DNA of 64,000 bases from Hygrocybe punicea. Taxonomy: Eukaryota > Basidiomycota > Agaricomycetes > Agaricales > Hygrophoraceae. The position numbers were made by a program, and so were the translations under genes. Positions 34,654 to 47,030 of the stretch are shown here, piece by piece (the stretch's first letter is position 1; each line of letters starts with the position of its first letter). The notes beneath the pieces were generated by a model. It was given only the letters and a program-made list of their open reading frames with translations. It did not search any database and was not told the DNA's origin. The stretch lies in the NCBI GenBank assembly GCA_963556145.1, contig OY744467.1:6696001-6760000 (forward strand). Reading direction: 5' to 3'.

Positions 34654-37600
34654 ATGAGGAAAACCCTTCGTATGTTATTTCCAAAATCCTTCGTCTTTGC
34701 CCAAGATCACGTGGCACTGGCATCAACTATCATGGACGCGATATCCAACGACTTTTCACGCTTGTCTGTTGGCGATGTACATGCCTCCGCCGAACCTTCC
34801 ACCACTCCTGCCCTTAGAAAGGTATCGCAGGAGCGCGATGGCTTCACCGATGACGATCACAAGCTACTCGATGCGAAGATCGAGAAAGCATTTAGCGCAT
34901 TCCGGAAATTCAATGAGGAACCTGATTTACCTACACTTCTCTCACAAATTACTATGGACAAGAGGCTCACTACGCTCACAAATGACGAAGCAGAGGAACT
35001 GCTTGATCGTGAGCCGTCCATCGCAGAGATATTAAGGCACGCTTGGCAAGCAGGGTCGTTCAAGGAAGTACGACGAATAGGTATGTTTGCCGTACCATAA
35101 CTTGCTAACCTTGAGCTCCTAGGCTCAACACTACACAGACCTTCTCTGGCCGGATTCTCCCAGTGTCTCTCGTAGGAGTCTGCCATCCACCGTAGACAGA
35201 GAGGTCACAAGTGAGCATTGACATACTTTTGAACATTCCTTGATGATAAGATTATTCTGGTCTAGAACAAGGTATTGGAATCCCTCTTCGGAGAAGTCGA
35301 GTTGCCTAACATATCGGTGCGATGCAGTGCTCGGCAGAGCGTGGGATAACCTCTATATCGGCGATCTTCACGTCCTGATGCTCAACAACATTTGTGCCTT
35401 GAATAAAGCGGAACTCTACGGAAATCAAATTTCCATCATACAGAGCTCCGGCTATGGCAAGTCACGTATGGTGCACGAACAAGCAAAATTAGTTTTCACT
35501 ATTCCATTCAACCTTCGACCCGCCCTTGATGATCGAGGTGAGTTGTTCATTGACTCAATTTCGTCTTGCGAGACTTAATCTTCCAATAGATCTCGCCTTT
35601 CCACCGGCTGACGATACCATCCGTAACTGTCTCACTCGCGTTCTTGACCTGAACGGGGTCACCAATATGTACCTTCGATTTTTCATATCCTTGTTTGAAG
35701 GTATTCGAAGCGAACTGGAGAAACATAAACCAACTTTTGAGAATTCCCGTATGTTCGCGGCTTGGTGGTCGACGCAACTAGTTGAGATTCGTCAGGAACT
35801 TTATTCTCGTGTGGCCAACGACACTGGGAAAGACATTTTTACAAAGGTGCGTGAAGAAGCATGTCATAGAAACGGGTCTCATGATCGGTGCAGACCGATA
35901 ACCCCCGTCAATCTACTAGTAGAGATCAAAATATATATGAGGTCGAGCAAACTGCCCTGGAAAATCGAGCCAGGGGTGAATTGGGAAGACTTTTGAAGCA
36001 GCTGCGAGCGTCGTATAGCGGAAAACCCGAATACGCAATTGAAATGGTCATATATTTCGACGAAGCTCATTCATTGACGCCACACAAACCGCAAAACGAA
36101 ACCCAGAAGACGTTATATGATGTCTTATGCTCCGTGATAAATGTTTTTTTGAAGTTCCCTGTGTTTGCCATATTCCTCTCCACAAATAGTGATTTGGCCG
36201 AATTTGCCACGCCTCGAAACCTCGCCAGGTCGGCTCGCATCCGCGAAGGTCGAGCAACGATTCATGCTCCGATTACCGAGACGCCCTTTGACTGCTACCC
36301 TGATATGCTGATCAGGCCGGAAACAATGTCTCTCGCAGAGACTACCAGCGTAGAGTACTTAGCTCGATTTGGGAGGCCGTTGTGAGTGTAACTGTACCTT
36401 CCTTCCCAAAGTTTTTCCTTCTGTCTGACTCCCATGTAGGTTTTGGACCATGATACAGGCTGCCGGATTGAAAAAAGATTCTGTTTGCCTTCAGGTTATG
36501 GAACTCGCGCAGGCGAAGCTTTTGGGCACGCACGATATCAAAATCCAGTTTCCTGCGGTGTCACCCAAGGCGAAATTGGCTGTGGTGGACTGCATTTTGA
36601 TGCTAGATTTCGAAGTCCGGCGAGAAAATGTTCAATTGACGGAGGCCTCCTTGGTTGCAAGCCATATGCGGACTGCCTTTTCCGTTCCGAAAGACCTTGT
36701 GTACCTGCGATCGGGGTATCCGTCGGAGCCTATCATAGCAGAAGCTGCTTGCAGACAACTTGCGTCCTGGACCGAGCAAAAGCCGAACGCGTTCCTCGAG
36801 ATTGTCAACGAGAATATCACATCCGGGCTGCTGAATTATGGCGAGATGGGTGAACTCGCAGGGCGTGCACTCATATGGGATGCCTACCGGCGCGCCGTAC
36901 GACATGAGCACCTTACTGCTCAGGACAGTATCAACTATAGCACTGGATGTCTCTTGACCACCTTCATAGAAATGCTGTTTGCCGAACCCCACGCGACGAT
37001 CATCCTTGATTCCCGACCCGACAATCGTAACCAAGGCCCAAACGTTGATCTCCAACCTCAGAAACTTCGGGAGGCCTTTCAGGGTGCGAAAATACGCTTC
37101 ACACACTTCGGGAAAATGGCGGATGACAGTGGTACGACGACGTACTCCGCCTGGGCAGCGTTCATGAGGAGCATGGTTATTACATGCCGCAGTGGGCAAC
37201 CAACGCTTGATTGTGTGATTCCCGTACTTCTTTGGGACAAAAAACTCGGCGAGTGGGTTATGTCGGGTATTCTTGTGCAATTTAAGCGGCGCAAGCACGG
37301 AGGAAACTACTTCATCGACGAGAAAGACGTTGGCTTCTTCCCCAAGGCAAACTGCTCAGGCTGTGCAAATCACAAGCCCGAACCTCACCCGGATTCACGT
37401 CCCTACATCACTCTGATTATGGAGGTTGGTGTGCAAACCTCAATACGTGAAAATGCAGTCACGAAAACCAAAAGCTCATCCTCGCAGAGGAACCCTGCTA
37501 CTACGCAAAATATCGCATCCAATAAACCTGCTCACAGCCCAGCGGCGCAACTCACGACGCCTATGAAAAGATTCACTCAAACTATAATCAGTACCCCGTC

Positions 37601-37949
37601 TAAAGTTGTCATCGCGAAATCAGGTACTCATCATCACCCTCGTCCTGACCATCCACGTTACAGCATCAAAGCCTATGGTTGTTCCCCGATTGTGTACCGA
37701 GGAATCCTCGAAGAGCAAAGGGCAAGTTTTGCGCTTTTACTGCGCTCTCGTGATTTTCTGGGAGAACATGCTCGGGGAGATGATGCTTCCATCGCCGCTC
37801 TCCGAAAAATGAAACCGTTCTGGAGTCGAGGCGCAAATTGCTATCACTGGATTGATTGTCCTGAACTCAGCGGTGTACAAGTCCAGTCTGAGGATCAGGA
37901 AGGAGTTTTCCTGTCAGACGTGGAAGACGAGGAAGACGGTTTTTTCTAG
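34654..37949 (+). CDS. Crinkler-like P-loop NTPase with C-terminal nuclease-like domain
   Basis: Exons roughly 34654 (or ATG 34732)-35079, 35122-35209, 35265-35538, 35591-35847, 35920-36379 and 36439-37949, with introns of about 45-75 nt. Walker A IIQSSGYGKSRMV (near 35445), conserved IPFNLRP, Walker B MVIYFDEAHSL (near 36050), sensor-like FLSTNSDLAEF. The last exon holds a region with E/D and DCVIPVLLWDKK followed by GILVQFKRR, which I read as a PD-(D/E)xK-type core with Q-x-K. Known CR proteins pair such NTPase and nuclease modules, some acting in hosts and others within the genome; the role here is unknown. The Ser/Thr-rich C-terminal linker ends in an acidic tail. Higher GC and longer exons than neighbours. 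Splicing is inferred. Confidence 0.7.
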
Positions 37950-38044
37950 CGAAGCCGAAAGAGGGCACCTTATCTTGGGCAACCATCAAAAACTTGGGGC
38001 GGAACAGATAAACCCAGGAAAACCCTGTATTTTTAGTTTGATTA

Positions 38045-39190
38045 CAGCCATTTTACATAAGGATGGCAGTTGCCGCGGAAATTTGTTAAATTTGTCTACT
38101 TAGTACTTTATATTATGGTCTACTGCAAAATCAGTTGCAATGTCAAGATTGCAGCAATCAAGTTGTTTGAATGTGGACTCCTTGAGCTTGATGACATTCT
38201 AGATTGCTGCAGATTCTCTGAACACACCTGGTATTGAATTCTAAAGCTTTGGAGGGAGACCAGCGACATTGTTAACCAGGAAAGGATGCTGTGAGGGCGT
38301 CTTCATCTCTTGGATTGTGACGACGTCAACTACCTTATCCATCTTATCCACTGAAACCCTGACTATTTCTTGGACGAACTCCTCCACCTCCTGAAAACGA
38401 ATCGCTGCATCTCCGTGAACTATGTCACCATCCATCGGGAACTTGTTTGAGCAGGAATGAGTCACAAGAAGCTCAAGTGCATCACTAAAGAACAAAATGA
38501 AGAACGATGTGCCAACTTCATATCTCATATGGCTCAATATAGCCCAGAGGAGCTTGGGTTTATTGATGAAACATCCAAAGACAAGTGGACAGTGGGACAT
38601 CACTATGGGAGATCAATGAGAGGAAAGTGCACAGAGAAAAAGCAATCATTCATGTGAGGCCATCGAACTTCAACTGAGGCGTTGCTCTAGCTGGGTGGAA
38701 TTGTTGCACAGACCGTGGTTGAAGGCTCAATGACAAAGAAGATGTTTCTTGAATGGCTTGAATTTGATGTTGTGCATGTTGCTACACTTTTTGGCCTTAC
38801 AGGTATCTCAAGACAGGGTCCTAGCAGCTTCTGAAATGCATGGCTTATCTTGGACCGCTAAGTGTCCTCGTAATGGACAATGCAAAAATTCACCATGGAA
38901 CAGAGATACTTGAACTTGTTGACCACTTTGGTATGTCGCCTGGCACTCTTTGCTGTTCTGTCTTGTAACTGTTTATTGCAGGTGTATGTATTGAATACCT
39001 TCCACCATACTCACCAGAACTCAATCCCATTGAAGAAGCATTTTCAAAAATCAAACACTGGCTTCATTGTTATCAAGATTATTATGGAGCAACCACAGGT
39101 GATGGAATCTTCTATGACATGTATGAGGTTACAGCGATAATCACTCCTGAGGATGCAGATGGGTATTTTATGCATGCCGGCTACTTTTAG
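38045..39190 (+). pseudogene. Tc1/mariner DD34E transposase relic
   Basis: Left end CAGCCATTTTACATAAGGAT at 38045 after TA matches the ends of the element at 53952. Then HTH-like AAIKLFECGLLELDDILDCC, RHL-linker, NPDYFLDELLHLLKTNR, FIDETSKD, VLVMDNAKIHH (after 38860) and, past a short intron (38932-38980), YLPPYSPELNPIEEAFSKIK to the stop at about 39187. At least five in-frame stops, including a TGA after TWY. No right inverted repeat found. Confidence 0.75.
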
Positions 39191-39414
39191 GTACTAAAAA
39201 AACAAGTGCCACTGTATTTTTTTGATATTATAATGGTACAGGCTTGACATCAGGAAATCAGGGAGTCGCCGGTATATCCAGGCGGAGTTGATAATTGATA
39301 AGCAGACTTGCAGCCGCTTGCAATGTCATATCTAGCCAAATAAATGCATTTAAGTATAATGTGATTATTGTGATGTTTGATCATTTGCATTGAAAATTGA
39401 TTGCTGTATATAAG

Positions 39415-39720
39415 GAGCTATCATATACTCCTAATTAATCCTCTGAAATACAGTTTTTTCATAGTGTTGTAGAACCTTGGCCCTACCATATAGGCCATTA
39501 TGATAAACATATTGTCAGTCTTGTGAAATACCATTTTTTTACAGTCTTGTAGAAGCTTCGTCATGCAATATAAGCAATTATGATAAACATTTAATTATTC
39601 CTGTGCAATACCATTTTTTTGCAGTCTTGTAGAACCTTGGCCTTCTTGCTCATATGAATCCCTTTCCCAACAAAAACTCGGTTATGATTATGGACAACGC
39701 TCGTATACATCGTAGTATCT
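39415..39720 (+). repeat. Three tandem copies of an intron/exon border plus transposase scrap
   Basis: Units of about 90-95 bp, each containing GCAATACCATTTTTTTGCAG-like text then TCTTGTAGAACCTTGGCC. The last copy continues into NKNSVMIMDNARIHR, the second catalytic Asp region of a Tc1-like transposase. Looks like tandem duplication of a 3' splice region. Confidence 0.6.
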
Positions 39721-41430
39721 AAATTTTGTTGTGGCTTCTAACAAAACTATGTACTGCATGCCTTGAATATACCATTCCTCAATGTCATTCCTGGGCAAGA
39801 ATTCTGCCGCCAGTCCTTGCCGCTCGTGGTCCCTGTCATCCCTATCATCAGCTGTCAATGCTCAATACCATCGTCATTGTCATTGGTCGATGTTGCTTCC
39901 GTTATCAGGTCAGCGCCGTCGCTGGACATACATTCGTCATGTCGTTGAGGCCATCACCAGCTCACGTGGGATGAAGAGCGCTCCATGTAGGATGGAAACC
40001 TAGCCATGTATGCTGCTAAATGTGCTGTAACATGCACTGATAAAATCTCATAAGTAGTTGTGGAGAATATGAGATGCAAGCACTTTGCGCCGTTATGAAC
40101 TTGTCTTGAATGGAGACCCAATGATTTTATCTCTTTCTCTCGACACTAGGAATATCTACAGATAGATATGGCACTCTGGAAGCCATATTTAGCTCAGGTC
40201 ATGCAAGGACTGAAACATACCTTCGGGGCAATAGGTCATTATTCTTGGGAAGTCGTGGGTGTGGTCATTCCTGAGGCTGCAGCATCTCGTGAAGCAGTAG
40301 GAAAGTGCTAGGTCCTGTAGGCAACCCGTCAGCAACAGGGGGGAGTCATGTGATAGATAAAACATAGCAGCAAGCGGGAATATCAATTCCATTTGTTATC
40401 ATGTCCAGTGTTTGAGTTCTGGAATATCTACGGTGTACATGAATGCCAGTAAAGAAAAAGATTTAGCGGTTGACCTACAACAAAGTTTAGCATAATGATA
40501 ATTGAAACATGAGAGACTGACCTTCTCAAAACATTCCTCCTGGAATTGATGTCATAGGCCAGGATTTATTAACCGCCTCCACTTGCGTACATCTCTTGCC
40601 CGATACATATATACCTCATCATGATCTGTTGGGGTACCAGAACCCTTGTTGTCCGCTAAATGGACCGTCAAACTCATCCAGTCCCCAAACGAGTAGCCAC
40701 GGATCATGTGGTGTTGGTAGCCTCGATGATATCCCTCCCTGAAAACTGCTGTAAGTCTGCGGATTGATTCAGGAAATGATCGCTTACATGTAGCAAAGCT
40801 TTTTTACTTTAGCGACTTCTATCTCAGCCAAATATTGTGCGAGGACCATGCGTAATTGTCCTACTGCATCAAAGCTTGGCAACAGGAGTCGTCGGCGCCA
40901 GAGCGATGGTAATGAGTTCATAGTTGTAAACACGAGCAAGGGAAGGTGGTGGTGGTGAGCGAGCAGTGGGATGTGATGGTTGAGGGTCAAGTGTGGTCAG
41001 TGTTGACTTGGTTGAACATATACCTGTACATCGATTGCACCTGCATTCAAAAGTTTGTACTTGCATACAAAACACAGTACCAAAAATGTTGCATCGTTCA
41101 CACCAACTTGTACACTCTGCACGTCGTTTGTGATTGGAAACCATCGCTTGCTGATGAGACCTGAGCCGACTGGGGTCCATCACCAATAGTCTTTTGGAAA
41201 GGATCACCAAGACAGCTATGCTGATAAGAGAGACAAGGAAACAGATATAAATTCTATATGCCTCAGAAGTTGAGAACATGGGTATATTTTATCTCAGATC
41301 ATGACATGATGACACAGAGAACTATCAGAAAAGATTTCAGGACAGAAAGTCCCACAGAATTCAGTACCAAACAGGTTAGAGGACTTGAGCCCTTTGGGAG
41401 GAAGAGGTGATGTCGTCTTGGGCAAACCGT
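39721..41430. other. No supported gene
   Basis: A minus frame 40869-41279 begins with a hydrophobic stretch (YICFLVSLISIAVLVIL) like a signal anchor and continues Cys- and Pro-rich, but without recognisable motifs or good context. Confidence 0.35.
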
Positions 41431-41934
41431 TGTCATGACCCCAAGTGTTTTTGGGTGTAATGTCATGGGTTTACCATCAGACCACGGACTTAGATATTTA
41501 AGTTCAAGACTATGAATGCACACCTACACTCATTAGCACCCATTCTATGCCTTTCCACATTACGCATGCTAGTGAACAGACACAAAGAGCATATATGCTT
41601 ACCTTTATATAATTTATTATGGCTTCACTAGCAATGCCCAGACCTAGCCGTTTATGTATGGTGCACAGAGGCACATCCCCCACTCATTAGTATTTATTAT
41701 ATATTTCTCTGTATTGCGCGTGTAAGGAGACAAGCCCAACTAGTGTTCTTACCTATATTAGCAGTAATGGATTGATTACAAATCTTGTTTACTTGTATTG
41801 ATCAAAAGTGGCTCAGCTAGATAATGAGAAATGATTAGATAAGATGTGAACAAGAGGATGATAAGATAATGATAAGATAGGATGCATCAGAGAATGATTG
41901 TGATAATCTGCTTACATAAAGACAATGGTCTATT

Positions 41935-42095
41935 GTTCTGAGCCGTCCTTTGTTCTAAACAGTCCAAATGGAGATAGAGCCCATTGTTCACAGCCTCTTT
42001 GATGCCATCCATTGTTCTCCTGACTCAGTCCTATTGTTCTCACTTTCCCATTGTTCTCAGTCCCCCATTGTTCTCCAACAGTATAAATAGGGCCC
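41935..42095 (+). promoter_or_regulatory. LTR/promoter-like region with CATTGTTCTC motifs and TATA box
   Basis: At least six copies of (C/T)ATTGTTCTC between 41935 and 42078 directly precede GTATAAATAGG (42081-42091). The arrangement and the unspliced, gene-free leader to about 42720 resemble the U3 and start of R of an LTR, but no second copy or clear LTR ends were found. 41431-41934 and 42096-42740 hold nothing else identified. Confidence 0.4.
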
Positions 42096-42749
42096 CCAAA
42101 TTCCAGTAGTCAGTAGGATTTCCCCCCTCACCACTCAGTAGTCACTCTTAGTTGGGTTCACACAGTGTGATCCCTCATTCTCTTAGTACTAGTAGTTACT
42201 CATTGTAGTAGCTAGTGCTTGCAATCCAGTCTAGTTCACTCATATTCTATCATTCTCTGAGTTCCCCTTGTCATCAAGGAGAATTCACCCAGTTCACTCA
42301 GTCCAATCAATTCATTAGTCAGCTAGATACACTTCTAAGGTTAAGGTTTCATCCTAAACAAAACAGAGTATTCAAAAGGTATTAAAGATATCCCTGAACT
42401 AGTAGCCAATGTGCGTTTGAAGCTTCGGATTTAAGTCAGATATTATAATACCCAGAGATACTCTTGATTGAATAGGCCCTGTAGCCAAAACTGTCCATAT
42501 TCAACTGGTGAATATTGTTATCAGTATTCATTAGTTCATATTTTTATATTCCAGTAGTGAATATTAGTATTTTCAGTACATCACACACCCAATTGCTATT
42601 CATACCTACTCAAAGTCTCAATTCTTAATTGAAGAGATCTCACTATTACATTCTATTGATTCATATAGCACATATACCCACAAACCCCTTCCTGATAGGT
42701 TATTTAGATATTAAAAACCCACGAACAACAAGAAGGTACCTGAACAAAG

Positions 42750-43142
42750 TCAACTCTGGTAATTCTTGGTGAAACAAACATTCACATAACACTGTATCAT
42801 CCACTTTGCAGTGCCAAACTCCAGATCTCTGACTAAACTCAAGAAATTTTCAGGCTGTATATCATAGATATCGGTGAGGTTATAGAGTTTCAGCTGGTCA
42901 AATTCGGGTGCGAATGTGGAAAACTGTTCATCATGGATGTTGTGTGGACTCTGCTCAAGTTCTTCAAGCCAAGTCCTCAAGCTCTGATCAGCGAGAGCAG
43001 AAATGGGACGCTTCGATGGAAGTTTTGCTGGGGAGAAGGTGATGATGCATGTCCATCTGAAGAATAACGATGGTTGTCCAAGGAACGACAATAGTTGGGG
43101 AAGGGAGGTGGCATTGAATTCCTGGTAAAGGCAGTCAACCAC
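42750..43142 (-). CDS. Unrecognised protein fragment
   Basis: 130-codon frame with protein-like composition (LPQLLSFLGQPSLFFRWTC, QSLRTWLEELEQSPH). It lies directly downstream of the Plavaka pseudogene on the same strand. The homologue and start are unknown. Confidence 0.35.
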   Translation of the reverse strand: MVDCLYQEFNATSLPQLLSFLGQPSLFFRWTCIITFSPAKLPSKRPISALADQSLRTWLEELEQSPHNIHDEQFSTFAPEFDQLKLYNLTDIYDIQPENFLSLVRDLEFGTAKWMIQCYVNVCFTKNYQS

Positions 43143-43450
43143 AAGAACAAATGTGATGTTTATGAAAATTGCATAGAGTACATATCCTCAATGGCAAGGA
43201 ATGCTGAGTCACTGCTTTCATCTGAGGCAGTGTCGGCATGATCACTATCATAATCAATGTCATCATTCCCGCCATACTCTTCAAAATCGGATTCATCATC
43301 AGCAGTAGAAATCTTGCATAAATCATCACACAACTCATCTAAATTGGACATGTCGCAATCGAGTTCTTCTCCATGACTTTCCGTCCCTTCATGGTTGGTT
43401 TGGTCAAAGCTGGAGTCCGAGGAAGTTTGACATTGCGCGTATGTATGACC

Positions 43451-44622
43451 TAGTGTTGCCGAAGTTCAGTTCGGTCCGGTTCCGAGCCTTTTTGGCGGAA
43501 CCGCGAACTGAACTTCGGGTCCGGTTTGGCGCATGGCCAAACCTGGACCTGGACGGCATTGAACCGTCTCGCCGCGTTCGGTCTGGGTTCAGACCGCGTC
43601 TGAACCCAGACCGAGGTTGGCTCACCCTGTGAGCTCCGTTCTCCTCGCAAATGGCAGGCACGTATCAATTGATACGGCGCTACACTTCGCGAGGTAGTTG
43701 GGCTGCGGGGGAGCCGTCCGGTGCTGCTGCTGCTGCTGCTGCCGTCGCGTTGCTGCTGTTGCTGCGGCCGTTGGCGTTGTTGCTGCTGCTGCTGCTGCCA
43801 CTGCCGTTGCTGCCGTTGCTGCTGTTGCTGCTGTTGCTGCTGCTGCCATTGCCGTGGCGTTGCTGCCATTGCCGTGGTGTTGCTGCTGTTGCCGCTGTTG
43901 CCGCTGTTGCCGCTGTTGCTGCTGCTGCCGTCACTGCTGCCGTCGTTGCTGCCGTCGTTGCTGCCGCTGCCGGTGCTGCTCCTGCTGCCGTCGCCGTTGC
44001 TGCTGCCACTGCTGCCGCTGCTGTCGTGGCCGTTGCTGCTGCCGCTGCCGTTGCCGTTGCCGTTGCTGCTGCTGCTGCTGCTGGCCGTCGTGGTTGTCGT
44101 TGCCATTGTTGTTGCCGCCGCTGGTGGTAGTGGTGGTGGTGGTGGTGGTGGTGGTGTTGCAGCTGTCGCGCGTCCGTTGGCATTGGGTTGGCATTGGCAT
44201 CCATCTTGTGCCAAGATGGGTGTGGCCGCGACGTGGTCGCGGTCGAGTTCCCTGTCGCAAATGACATTAGTAAAGTTAAGAAAAGCTTGAAACTGACCTT
44301 CGCGTTGAGTGTTGATGTTGTGTTGAGTGTTGATGTTGTGTTGCGTGAAAGCTACACGGTCACGGCCGGTCACATGATACCATTTAACACGAAATAGTAA
44401 GTCAAGAAATACGAAAAACAAATGAAATAAATACCGTAAAAATAGCTGCGTTCGCGGTTTGGACGCGGTTTGGAGCCGTTCAGGAAATCCGGCGGGCCTT
44501 GAAACCCGGAACTGAACCCGCGGTCCGGTTCAGCACTTGGCTGAACTTAGACTGAACCTCGGGTTCGGTTCGGGGTTTGAACCGGGTTCGGCTAGGTTCG
44601 GAACCGAACTACGGCAACACTA
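43451..44622 (-). mobile_element. Non-autonomous hAT-type element, copy C (inverse of copy A)
   Basis: 1172 bp, flanked by the 8-bp duplication GTATGACC (43443-43450, 44623-44630). Ends TAGTGTTGCCG at both sides. Nearly identical to copy A in opposite orientation, lacking copy A's extra 200 bp of triplet repeats. It interrupts the last exon of the Plavaka pseudogene without changing its frame. Confidence 0.92.
43641..43695. repeat. 55-bp dyad module in hAT-type copy C
   Basis: Arms CTCCTCGCAAA and TTCGCGAGGT, centre GTATCAATTGATAC. Confidence 0.75.
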
Positions 44623-45837
44623 GTATGACCCACACCAAGGCCATAGTGGTATCTCATCAACATATCATTATCAACAAATCTTTTGGAACTGTTTAAGTAG
44701 GATTGATTATCAATCTATGTCACCGCACTCACCGATTCACATAGTATGCAACCCAGTCTGTGGCATCCTTAGCGCAAGATGATAAGCCTCTACCATCAAC
44801 ATGAAGACGATCTTTTGCAAAAGCTGGGATGACATGACAGCTTCTTAAGACATCAGATGGGTCAATAAACCCGAATGTGTTGTCATCGGTCAAAGATGGA
44901 AATTGAATGTGATTGAGTTTGTGGGTGTCCCATCCGCATTGTGTCACTTCGGTGATCTGGTACCATTGCACCCATAAAAACTCCATTCAAATTGGTTGGT
45001 AGTCGCGCATCCCAGGACCAATATATACCACATTGACATGGTAAACACCGAGGACTTGAGAAAGCATTCTGCAATCAAGCATCAGATTCCAAAGTGACTC
45101 GGAGGAAATGCATCCAGGCATACAGATGTTGGTATGAGTGACTGTTCCTTCAACAAAGCTTCAACAGGATCACTGTTGACGGCATAATTCTTTCCATAAA
45201 TGATCTCACATGCTACGTTGATCTTGCGTCTTCTGGTTTCGTCGTCGATGTGAGCAAGTTTTTTCCGCTGCTTCATATCTTGTACTGCACCAAGATTCTG
45301 GACACGTGCAAGGGGTATGAGTCATCGTGGGCAAGGGCAATGCCCTTTATCACAGACACTAGCAAGGAGAATTCTGCAATAGATCAAAAAAGATATAAGG
45401 GAGAAAGAGATGAGATTCACCTACTTCTCTGGGTAATCGGCGGAGTAAGTAAAAATTTGGGGATAAAACCTGCGAGTAATTTCATCACAACACGTGATTA
45501 CGATACCATGCTCGTACACTTCCAGAAATTCATCATCCAGGAGAATCTCCCACGGTGCATGTAGGACTTCACAGTGACAATGTGTCATGAAAGGGCTGCT
45601 GGGTCTCTTGCCTCCAAAGTGCTGGGTAGTGAAGTCCTTGAAGGCATCTGGAAGCTGCGAAACATGATTGAAGAAAGAATCACACAGTACAAGACTACTC
45701 ACAGACTGGAAGTATGCAACATGGTTGCATAAATGGCACATTGGTTTACATCTATGATACTTAGCACTTCAGGCTACCCCCAAACCTGAACAACTAGTTA
45801 CAACTCACCTCTAGTACTGAACCATCTATATGTTGGT

Positions 45838-46000
45838 AAAAGTACTGGGCAGCCCTGGGACGATACGTTGGGATGTCCCATTGTCCCTGGTCCGGTGTAT
45901 GGGATGGCCCATGGGACGACATTTGGTGTTGTGGGATGTCCCATGTCCCATGGGACATCCCACACAGAGGGGGTGTCTGGGGGCATTTGGGACGTCCCTT
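45838..46000. repeat. GGGAYRTCCC palindrome-rich block
   Basis: Dense GGGATGTCCCAT, ATGGGACATCCC and GGGACGTCCC decamers, with a perfect self-complementary run near 45938-45962. Same motif family as 46570-47030. 46001-46569 shows nothing else recognisable. Confidence 0.7.
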
Positions 46001-46569
46001 CCCTAGCTATTCAATAGAAAACTCAGAGTGATGACAGCATCTAATTATAAATTTCCAGACCTTGTCATGGCCACTATGGGTACCATGGGTGCTATGGCAT
46101 AGTATAAGATTGTACATACTTATTCTTTTGAGAGTCACAGAGCTGATTGTCCTTCAAGGTCAGTGGCAGGGTGTGAAGATACAGCAGTTGTTTCCACATA
46201 TAAAGACAGAAGGAGTGGGACAGGAAAAGTGCTGGAGATGTTGGGTAATGAGATGGGATTGAGGGGGAGGATTGAGGGTGTGCTTCTAGTAAACCAATCC
46301 CTAGTGCATGTGGCAAGCTGAAGCTTGTAGGGGAGTAAGTGAGCAGAGCATGCATGATATACAAAGAAAAGTAGGGCTACATATGCAGAGGAGGCTGAGC
46401 TGAAAATTAAACACGTGTATTATGAAGAGCATTTTATCAGGATATCAGTGGTTATTACATTATTGGCTGTGCATACAATGGCTGACTGGGAAGCAGATGC
46501 AGAGGAGAGATCTGAAATTAGAGTGTGTCTTGAGGACAGTGGACTTGGGTAAGGAGACATCTCACAGAG

Positions 46570-47030
46570 GCTTTATTAGGACATCCCACAGGCTTGTCTG
46601 GGATGTCCCTGTCAGCTTGTAGCTGAGGCTTTCAGACATCCCTGTCATCTTGTGGGACATCCCACCAAGGCTTTGGGACATCCCACAGCCTTGTCTGGGA
46701 CATCCCTGCCAGCTTGTGGGACGTCCCACAGCCTTGTTTGGGACGTGCCTGTCAGCTTGTGGGACATCCCTGCCAGCTTGTGGGACGTCCCACAGCCTTG
46801 TTTGGGACGTGCCTGTCAGCTTGTGGGACATCCCTGCCAGCTTGTGGGACATCCCAATGAGGCTTTGGGACGTCCCACAGCCTTGTCTGGGACGTCCCTC
46901 TCAGCTTGTGGGACGTCCCACCAAGGCTTTGGGACATCCCACAGCCTTGTCTGGGACGTCCCTGTTACCTTTTTGGATGTCCCACAACCTGGTGTGGACA
47001 TCCCAATGTACAGGCTTGTGGGACTGCCTG
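46570..47030 (+). repeat. GGGACRTCCC satellite
   Basis: About ten degenerate units of roughly 40-60 bp built on TTGTGGGACRTCCC, ACAGCCTTGTYTGGGACGT and CCCTGYCAGC. The long open frames on both strands are repeat artefacts. Confidence 0.85.

Larger units (their letters stand above)
43160..45741 (-). pseudogene. Plavaka-like transposase, internally deleted and split by a hAT-type element
   Basis: Minus-strand exons: 45421-45741 (LPDAFKDFTTQHFG, CCDEITRRFYPQIFTYSADYP), then CPCPR-like text and MKQRKKLAHIDDETRRRK to about 45100. The frame then jumps directly to the C-terminal part (YHVNVVYIGPG, SDVLRSCHVIPAFAKDR, 44729-45074), so the middle third including the FELGVWK region is absent. The last exon restarts at 44705 (RYHYGLGVGHT), is interrupted at 44622 by the hAT-type element and resumes in frame at 43450, ending in an acidic tail at 43160. 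Compare with the longer copy at 17176. Confidence 0.8.
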
